From NCBI GenBank assembly GCA_002118135.1, contig BDIU01000065.1:248001-312000 (forward strand): a DNA stretch of 64,000 nt, given 5' to 3'. A model generated the notes under the pieces. The model saw only the letters and a list, made by a program, of their open reading frames with translations, was not told where the DNA came from and did no database searches. The position numbers and the translations under genes are program-made. Below, one piece after another: positions 55,995 through 64,000 of this stretch. Within the stretch, counting starts at the first letter, position 1, and each line of letters starts with the position of its first letter. The DNA is from Trebouxia sp. TZW2008 (taxonomy: Eukaryota; Chlorophyta; Trebouxiophyceae; Trebouxiales; Trebouxiaceae).

Positions 55995-58900
55995 TGCAGC
56001 GGGGCTGACAGCAGCTGGAAAGCCCTGCTGACACTTTTCCCCTGCTCAGGAGGCATGCTGCACATGAGTGCACTTACAATGAACATCAACACACTTGGCA
56101 TGAATGCAAGCTGACTTCGACTGCCAGCAGCAGCTGAGGTGCTGAAACTACGCCCCTGCTGGGGATGCAAAGGGAGCCAGACGCAGTCTGTTTCACATGA
56201 TCTTGACTGACATGACGTCAATGCATTTGGCATGAACACGAGCTGACCTTGACTGCCAGCTGCGGCAGCAGCAGCTCAGGTAGATGGTGTAGCAGGACTG
56301 GCAGCAGCTTCAAAGCCCTGCTGAACCTAACCCCATGCTCAGGATGCATGCTCTACAAGAATGCTCTTAACACAAACATCAATGCATTTGGCATAAAGGC
56401 AAGCTGACCTTGACTGCCAGCAGCAGCAGCAGCAGCTGAGGTAGATGGTGCAGCAGGGCTAGCAGCAGCTTGAAAGCCCTGCTGAAACTGCGCCCCTGCA
56501 GGCGAGGCAAAGGGAGAGACAGGCGCAGTCTGCTGCTGCTGTGCTGACTGCTGCTGCTGGTGTTGGGGTTGATCTGGCTGGGGCTGTGCAGGGCGGGGGG
56601 TGCTGGGGGCCGCCCTCTGCTGAGCCGCCGCCTGTCCTGCACTAGGCTGAGCATCTGCATGAAAGATGTCATGTCAGAATAGACCCAGGGCTCATAGCAA
56701 CTTCTCAGTATGTCTCAAAAGACGTCAGAGGCACAGCGCAATAGCAGTGACGCATAGTTGCTCTGCAGGCCTCCCTTGAAGAGTGTTGATGGAAATGCAT
56801 ACATGAAAGTGATGATGAAAGCCAGAGACACTGGTACAATGCAGGATTTGCTTGCTGTCACGCAAACCACAAGTGCTTATCTGAAGCCAAGTCTGATCAG
56901 TAAAAGCTGCAGTTGCAGTAGGCAGAGCACCAACACATAACACAGGCAAGCACAGTATCATGGAATTTCGATGATGCATAAGAGTGTCATGTGATCATTC
57001 ACTCTACAAGAGGAGAAGCTGGCCATGCAAGCGCACATCAGCCGCGTGACATGGTGATTGCCATGCTACTGTACCTGGAGCTGCAGGCCGCTGTGCCGGC
57101 TGTGCTGCAGCTGCTGCCCCTGCCTTGGAGAAGACACGGCTGGCCTGCGCCGCATTTGCATACGGTACTGCTGCACCGTCTGCTGTCTGCAAACATGCAA
57201 GGCATGAATTTAAAATATCAGCTGCCCAAAGCAGCTGGCAGCAAGCTTGTCTATTCCTTGCTTACATCGTGCAAAGATGCAACTCAGCATCAATGCATTT
57301 GCCTGTATCAATAAGCTTGTGGGTTCTGCAACATGCATGTGCGCCATGATGCCGCAGCTGGACACCACAGCCTAGCACGCTTTTGTGTCGAGTTCCTGCT
57401 GTCAGGAATGCTAGTCAAACAGCAAGCCTGTGAATGCTTGAAGAGTGTTTGCAGGTGATGCCAATGTGTTCACTGATGCCACTGTTAATCACATTACGGC
57501 CATGGCATGCAAGCGGGTGCTCCCTTCCAGCAACATGCATTGGTGCCCTGTCTACATACATGCACACACATGGAGGAGCTTGAGTTTGGGGTAAGAGGAA
57601 ACGAGGTTGAAGGTTTGTGAAGGGTGTTTTGCCTTTTACCTGCGGTGTTGGGCCAGAGGTCTGGTTCTTGAGGGTGGCAGAGGCAGGTGCAGATGTGGAG
57701 GGCTGAGGGTGGGTTCTGGGGGTGGAGGGGGCTGCTGAGGGCGCTGTGGGGGGTGTCATACTGCCTGAGGGCCCTGCAGCATCAACGCAGCAGCTAAGCA
57801 CAAGGTTCAGAAATACATTAATGTAAACTTTGCTCAGCCCATGCAACAAGGAGATGCTGCTGACCCAAGTCAGCGGGCCGATTTCTTGGGCATGGCTGGA
57901 AACAATGCATGCTTAAAAAACCCAACGAGTGGAGTGCAGGATTTGCAAGGCCTGATGCTGCTTTTAGCTGGCAACAGCATGACAGGCAAAATCACAGCTC
58001 CTTTGCATTTTGAACAAGTGGCACAACTCCCACAACTCCGCACTGACTGTCATTTCCTGTCATTTTCTTGATGACAATTTGACAACACACTTCTGGGCAC
58101 AGCAGACAGCATCACGGCATGTCTGCAAGATTCCTTCATCCCCTCATTCTAAACGTGTGCTACACAGGCTCAGCAGGCCCAGCTAGGTACGAACTGGAGC
58201 AGTCAAGTGTCTCCAACCAGTCCAGTTCTGTCCTGTCCTAAATCATTTGTGCTTGCAAGATGAGAGAAGTGTGGCAAACCTGCAGAAAGGTCTGTCTTGG
58301 GAACGGGCATGGTGAGGGGGCCAGAGGTTTTGCCGCTGGCAGCCGCTGCTGCTGCCTTACTGGTGGATGCCTCCGCTGCTTTGTGAGTGTGCTTCTCTGG
58401 TGATATCTCCTCTTCCAGCATAGGCCTGCACACCATGTCAAAGCTGAGGCCAAAAAACTACAAAGCTAGGAAAAGGAGAAGAAAGTAGCTTCTACAGCAT
58501 GAGGCGTCATCATGACAGCTGAGTAGAGGCAGTGTGAGATAGCTGACTACTCATTTTATATTATAAGGGTCATTTTCCTTGTTGATGTTATGTAAAAGTC
58601 AACAAGACATGACAACAAGTAATACTTTGAGATAAAGCTTTGTCACAGCTTGAGACCAAGTTTGTGGTGTGCTGCAATGTTTACTTGAGATGATCCTAGT
58701 TGCATAGCATAAAATGCTGCTAGTTGAATGGTGCAGTGCTGTTGCTGTTGAAACAGGTATTGTGGAGAGACACAGGTGCGTGTCAGCAACATATGTCACT
58801 GTGAGTGGCGGATGGAACTCACAAGCCACCGCGTGCAGCCAGCTGGGCTTTGGCAGCTTGGGCCTTTTCCCGTTCTTTCTGCCGTTCCCGCTCTTGCTGC

Positions 58901-61622
58901 TTCTCCTTGTCCTTGTCTCCCTCCAAGTTCCTGTCCTTGGGCTTGATATGACTAACAGCTGCCAATGGCAGCTGCCCCTCAACCGCATCAAGCTGCTCCA
59001 GAAGCTCAGCATACATGTCATCAGGGTTCTGCAGCATGGGTCATTACAATTATTGTTGTACATATTTATATTGCTTTCATCATCAGGGCCATGAGTATTA
59101 CTTTTACCATACCAAACTCAACATCATCATAATGGTTCTGGTTGCTACTTATCCTAAGACATAGACTTTCTCAATTAGCAACAGGCCTTTGAGACATAGC
59201 TTGCGTCTGCAGCTTGACGAAGTGGTTACTATTGTCTACTAAAACCACAGGAAGGCATGATTACAGTCAATGAATACAGCAATCACATGGTCTGTCAGCG
59301 TTCAGATATCTACTCTGTTCAAGTTCAGCTAGGCATGCTGATGATGTGAAATGACCCTCTGCACAGAAGCACCGAGGCACAGAAGCACAGAGCCTGAGTA
59401 CTTTTATACATCAAATGACTCTATGCCTGCAGCAAGCACACGTAATCTTTGTATCAACCTGCCAATGTTTGGCCCAAGGCAAGACCAGCAACCCATTGGC
59501 AGCCAATCTGCCTACACAGTCAGAGAAAAGATGTCATACCTCATACGCATCAAAGTCTTCCTGATTTCTGTCAATGTACTCAGGAATCTCGTCATTGACA
59601 ACTCGCGCAAGCTCATCAGGCTGCAGTGCGTCATTGTCCAGCAGCCTAATGATCTGTTCCAAGCGCCCGATGTGGGTCTTGTGCCTGTTCACCGATTCCT
59701 CTAGATGAGCCAACCTAGGAGGGGGTTTCTGTTTCCTCTTCACAGTGCTCTGAAGAGACTCAATCTCACTGTCAAAAGCCTCCACCTGAACAGGGAAAGT
59801 GACACTGTCTGTAACAGACTTACGCCTCAGATTCATAAAATAGCATGTTGGTACTCAGGTTCAGGCTTTTGGCCGTGAAAAGGGGTAAAAGCTTGAGCTC
59901 GGGTCTTTACCACAACATAGGCATGGGTCAAATCCCATATGTTACAGTATAGAGTCAGACAAACAGGGTGGTCGGAAGCAGGACACAATTCGGCAAATAT
60001 CTGGCGAATCACAGAGGATGCATCAGCTGCTGGACATGCATCGTAAACCTGTGCACATGAACATGTCAGCGTGACACATGGTATTGGGTCTGACACAGAG
60101 TACGCTGACTGTACAGCTAAGAGAATGATGTATGCCAAGTTTTAAGCCTGACACTGAACTACGATTCCTTTTCAGCCAACAGAATGTCACATGCTATTTG
60201 ACTCTGATATTGGGTAGGAAGCCTTTATGCCAACAAGAATGAGCTTCCAAGTGTACAGCAATATTGCAGCTGACATGCACACCTGTGTCTCAAGGCCTTC
60301 AACTTGGCTGTTGATCTTGTCGCGCATCTCTGTCTTGGCTCGCTCCTGAGGGTTGTCCTTTTGCGGCGCCTGCAGCCCCTCCTTGCTGAAGGCTTTGATC
60401 TTCATCTCCTTCTCGCACACCTGTCATGTGCAGACAATTAGAGTACTGACATCAACTATTCTGATAGTTGTTGGAAGTATCTTTGTCATTGATTGAGCAC
60501 TTTCTGGCCTCAATCAGACATCATGACTGCTGCTGAGTTGCTGTGCCCAGTGTTGGCAAGTTGAGTCAGTTTCCAGGTCATCAATCTGTTAATCAGTCAA
60601 TTAGCAGAAGTTACTGCCCTCTCCTGAGTGTGTTTGCCTCATTTTGCAGTGCAGGTTGATGAGTCCAGGGGTTATGAGCCTGATCAGTTACTTACTGAAT
60701 GGGACTAATGAACCACCCAAAAACTGCTAAGTTTTCATGGACCACCATTGGCTGTTGCACATGTTGTGTGGAATGTGAAGGGACAGCGATATTGCTCAAA
60801 GCTTATCAACGCTGAGTGCAGCACTGACATAGGGGTGTACATGCTTTGAGATTCAGCTTGAAGCATTCCATGACGAACAGAAGAAGCAAGAGATTGCAAC
60901 AACGACGGGACAATTTGCAGTGGTGAATTATGACCTGAAAGGCAGTGACACTTTGCATGCTTCAGACAGCCAACAAGGATGTTTGCAATGACCATGGCAG
61001 TGACTGTGGCAATGAATAAGCTAAACCATTCATGGCATCAAAATGCAGTGAGGTCAATGCCATGCGGTTCATGCATGATGATGACTGAAAATGAGTATGA
61101 TCAGCACCTTGAAGCGTTCCATCTGCCGCTCGACTGACTTGCGAGCTTCCATGAGCTGCGACTTGTCTTTGATATCGCTGCTGCCAATCCTGATGGAAAG
61201 TCACGTTTGCATTTAGTCTCAGTAAGCATTTAGAGCGTGCACTATCTCACTGAGGTTTCACCAAGTGCTCACCATGTTTTGATCTGGTCCCTGTAACGCT
61301 GAAGCTTCTTGATCTCTTTCTTGAGATCTGACTCGTACTTCTCTTTCTGATTCACATTTTCGGTGTCGTACACCTGGGTCATGCACTGCAGCAGCACAAA
61401 GTCAGCACCCAGCTTGGGTCAAGACCTGTCAGAGTGCCATGATATGTACGTCTACCTTCAGATAGCACGACACGGGCTCAAACAATGTGTGCGTAGCTAA
61501 CAAAGCGTCAGCAGCGGCTGAACGAGTACCTTTTCCCAGATCTGATCAAATACTTCAATTCCCTCGTTGACTTTCTTGAGTGTCCTGTCGATTTCTGCCT
61601 GCAGCTTTCTGTTCGCGCCCAT
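53851..61622 (-). CDS. CNOT3: CCR4-NOT complex subunit CNOT3 (NOT3/NOT5)
   Basis: Thirteen exons (61530-61622, 61273-61373, 61108-61189, 60283-60420, 59540-59785, 58823-59028, 58280-58425, 57640-57773, 57075-57186, 56409-56654, 55205-55508, 54419-54680, 53851-54015) give 744 residues in phase. The complex deadenylates mRNA; NOT3/5 binds NOT2 through its C-terminal NOT box. Seen: N-terminal coiled-coil Not3 domain ([76 protein letters not shown]); a long Ala/Ser/Gln/Pro-rich linker over about residues 290-600; and the NOT box ([48 protein letters not shown]). The linker exons are the ones with duplicated edges and CAG runs. The start at 61622 matches the conserved MGANRKLQ. Confidence 0.96.
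54590..54895. repeat. Duplicated 5' edge of CNOT3 exon 12
   Basis: The acceptor side of the exon at 54419-54680 (about 54590-54700) is copied at about 54783-54893. Shared sequence includes GAGGGTAGGATGC, GGCGGCAGCCGCATGCGCAC and GTACTGACCGACTGCAAG. The copy lies in the preceding intron, in gene orientation. Confidence 0.9.
55470..55640. repeat. Duplicated 5' edge of CNOT3 exon 11
   Basis: The region of the acceptor at 55509-55510, about 55478-55515, is copied at about 55590-55635 (CTGTCTGCTGTCCTGCCCAG then CATGTACC and CACACCTAGGA). The copy is in the upstream intron. Confidence 0.8.
55945..56500. repeat. Four copies of the 3' edge and donor of CNOT3 exon 10
   Basis: The donor side of the exon at 56409-56654 is repeated at about 55945-56045, 56095-56165 and 56225-56340 in addition to the true copy from 56388. 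Each has AAGCTGACYT(T)GACTGCCAGC or a variant, then CAGCAGC runs and GCCCTGCTGA. The copy at 55961-55992 holds an expanded CAG/AGC tract. Spacing is about 130 to 160 bp. Confidence 0.87.
58160..58242 (-). repeat. Dispersed element, copy 3
   Basis: CAGGCTCAGCAGGCCCAGCT then AGGTACGAACTGGAGCAGTC and TCTCCAACCAGTCCAG match the copies in BDP1 and TRM13 introns. This copy is in a CNOT3 intron. Confidence 0.8.
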
Positions 61623-61793
61623 ATCTGCTGAACTTTCAAGTTGGGGTCGATGCCCATCATGCGCAGCAAGCTCAGGCAAGCTGAGCAGGTCCCAGGCCAT
61701 AACGCTCGTGCCTAGGGTTTGGCAAGGTTCCTGCTCGATAGGTCAAAATTGCTTTGAAGCAGCTCCCGAATTCGAGTGCATATTGCTTTCGCG
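61623..61793. promoter_or_regulatory. Divergent promoter region of CNOT3 and NOM1-like gene
   Basis: The two start codons are 171 bp apart, or 153 bp if the upstream ATG at 61776 is used. Position alone suggests a shared bidirectional promoter; no core element is evident. Confidence 0.55.
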
Positions 61794-64000
61794 ATGCCCG
61801 CTCGTGGCAGGCAACGAACCAACTCAGGTCCAGCTCTGCCTTCAAGGCTTAGCAGGGAATTTGGCGCCTCCAGTAGTGACGTTCTCGCACGTAACGAAGG
61901 CGTTAGCAAAGCTTTTGCTATAGCTGATCGGAAAGCTCAGCGCAAAGCCAAACGTCAGCAGAGGGGCCAAGTACGACGAGAATTCAACCGAAAGGTGCAT
62001 GCAGAGCCTCAGACGGCTTCACCGCCATTGAAGCAGACGAAAGGCCAGAAAAGGAAGGGTCAAGCAATACAGCAGGTAAAGTGCAGTCTTCTCCTGTTCA
62101 AATCTGCAGCGAAGCCAGCCCTCAATCTTACAATCTGCAGGCGGGTCCCAGTACAGCAAAGCGTGCACGGCACGCTGACACCACTGCCCAGACAGACCTT
62201 GCCGTTGCTGCAGCAGGGCACACAAAGCAAAAAGGGAATGGCAAAGCAGCTCGCAAGGCAACAAAATTCGAAGAGCTTGTTGGTCCAGCTTCTTTTGATG
62301 TGAGGCCATTGCCTTTGTTGCTGTCTTGCTGCCTTTTCTGTGAAAACATCGTCTGAGCCTACTCTCACCGACTACCCTTAAGAGAACTGCAGCTGCAGTG
62401 AACCTTAGTTAAGGTTTGCTGTGTAGGGAACTGCGCAAGCTAGCGTTGATGCAGAGTTGGCTTTCCAGCAGCAATTGGCAAAACAGCTGGGCTTGAAAGG
62501 CAAAAGCAAGAAACAAGCTAAGGGCCCTGACGATGGCCTGGATGAGTTCTTGGAAGGTACGCACCATGGATCAAGTTCAAAGCCAGTTGACTAATAACAC
62601 AAAAGAGGGCTAGCCATGTCTGTCATGTGCTTGCCACATGACTTGGGCAACAAGTGAGCTGATGGAGGTGCTCAAGTTGATTGTTGCATGCGGTGGTTAA
62701 TTGCAACTTGCTTTGCATATGCTGTCGCACAAGAGATTGCTTGATTGTATGAAGGTTCAGGCTTCAGCCTGCAACAACAGAGCATGTTGCATCCTCAGCA
62801 TAGAGGCAATCCATTGCTCTATGTCAATCCCAGACTTACATTATGCAAGCAAGGTGCTCATCTGCTTTAACAGTCTGCTGGTGGGTGCATAGTAAGCTTG
62901 CGCTGAAGGCCTTGCTGCAACATCAGGCAGCTCTGTTACTTGTGTCTCTATTGGGTTTCCAACTCGAAGGCTTCCCTAATATGGCCATGTCTGCGACATA
63001 GCACCAACGCCAGGGTTATGCAAATATGAAGATTTGTAACGATATGAGGTCTGTTGTGGTCTGTAACTGAAGCTATATCTGTTGCATCTGAGCTTTGTGA
63101 CCGCTAACTGCCAACCTCTATTGTCTGTCTCTATTGGGTTGCAACAGCTGGCCTGCTTTGTGTGGACAGGTATCACAGCAGCCGAGGCACCACCTGCAAG
63201 TCGTTCTGCCCCATCAGCACACAGCCAGCCACCTGTCAAAGGAAAGGCACCCTCAAGGTCAGAAACCCAGCCACAGCTAAAAGTTGCAAACAGCAACATT
63301 GCAGCTGCAAGCAGCGAGTCAGACATAGATGATGAAAGCTTGGGCATGGAGGACAGTGACAGCATTTCACAGAACAACAGCGGCAGTGACTCACAGGGCA
63401 TGGGTGAGTCAGAGGGCCACAGCAGCAGTGAGTCAGAGGACAACAGCGACATGCTGATGGATAGCGACAGTGAAGAAGAGTCAGAAGCTGAGCAGGGCAG
63501 CAAAAGCCTCAAGGAGAGGCAGAACGGCATGCCAGCTGAGACCAGTGGCAGGTCACCTGAAGCACCAGGTGGGCAAGTCAACATTTCCATGCCTTGCACA
63601 ATTGCACCTGGAATTCATCAACATATCAGCATGGACAGGTAGAAACCCGTGGCAGGTCGCCAAATGCACCAGGTAGGCAAGCCAACATTCCCATGCCTTT
63701 CACGCCTGCTCTTTTTCTGACTATCTTCAAGGAGAGGCAGGAACTGGTGAGAGAGCACCAAATGTACCTGGTGGGCAAGCCAGCAGCCGCATGCCTTTCA
63801 CATCTATAACTTGCATTGCCTGCAGCTAGCTATTACCGATGCAGCCTTAGACATCAGGCCATGCACAGGGAACGCCAGAATCTTTCGACTATTGTGCTCA
63901 TCACATACCTAATCAGGACAGGCCTGTACCCAAATGCACAGACCCTGATGCCTGACGTTACTGTGATAAGTTGCTGTCGGCAACCTCCTTGTTCACTGCA
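61794..64000 (+). CDS. NOM1/SGD1-like nucleolar protein, N-terminal part (3' partial)
   Basis: Exons 61794-62075, 62141-62299, 62427-62556 and 63170-63568 are in phase; the gene then runs off the window or into a long intron. Seen: a basic N-terminus (ADRKAQRKAKRQQRGQVRRE); the segment LAFQQQLAKQLGLKGKSKKQ followed by PDDGLDEFLEG, which matches the conserved stretch ahead of the MIF4G domain in Sgd1/NOM1; and a long Ser/Glu/Asp-rich acidic region (ESDIDDESLGMEDSDS, DSDSEEESEAEQ) typical of these nucleolar 18S-processing factors. The MIF4G and MA3 domains that would prove the call lie outside the window. A start at 61776 is equally open. Exon 4 has its 3' edge duplicated downstream. Confidence 0.75.
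63505..63805. repeat. Duplicated 3' edge and donor of NOM1-like exon 4
   Basis: The exon end and donor (about 63511-63600, with AAGGAGAGGCAG, GCACCAGGTGGGCAAG and CATGCCTT) recur at about 63640-63702 and 63729-63805. The copies keep GGTRGGCAAGCC and the CATGCCTTTCAC intron words. Confidence 0.88.

Overview
The window is intron-rich nuclear DNA of a eukaryote, most likely a chlorophyte green alga. The reasons are a plant-type topoisomerase VI A subunit (SPO11-3/RHL2), a plant-like MSL channel that also carries an EF-hand, many short GT-AG introns whose acceptors often read TGCAG, and introns rich in GCATGC-like words. A trebouxiophyte is my guess; nothing here proves the class. There is no operon, rRNA, recognisable tRNA, CRISPR array or organellar gene.

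Layout: 1-7745 (+) a 5'-truncated coiled-coil protein with a C-terminal kinase-like domain; 9600-12061 (-) a proline-rich protein of unknown function; 13260-16520 (-) SPO11-3/TOP6A; 16682-20254 (+) TRM13 tRNA 2'-O-methyltransferase; 20779-29864 (+) MSL/MscS-like channel with EF-hand; 30381-32657 (+) Fringe-like glycosyltransferase with a C-terminal PAN-like domain; 33197-35950 (-) short-chain dehydrogenase; 36028-39598 (+) and 39688-about 41700 (-) two unrecognised proteins; 42119-47480 (-) TFIIIB subunit BDP1; 48405-49181 (-) molybdopterin synthase large subunit (MOCS2B/CNX6); 50068-52582 (+) a second protein kinase; 53851-61622 (-) CNOT3/NOT3-5 of the CCR4-NOT complex; 61794 to the window end (+) the N-terminal half of a NOM1/SGD1-like nucleolar protein.

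Exon models were built by hand from family similarity, GT-AG sites and phase. For SPO11-3, TRM13, MSL, SDR, BDP1, CNX6, kinase 2 and CNOT3 the summed exon lengths give one open frame from ATG to stop. The genes are mostly housekeeping and do not form a pathway. Three neighbouring pairs are divergent with only 77 to 171 bp between start codons.

The outstanding signal is structural. In at least eight genes, short segments that span an exon-intron junction (exon edge, splice site and some intron) have been tandemly copied, leaving decayed copies of the exon edge inside the adjacent intron. One MSL intron holds about eight degenerate copies. Separately, an element of about 85 bp occurs three times, in introns of TRM13, BDP1 and CNOT3.
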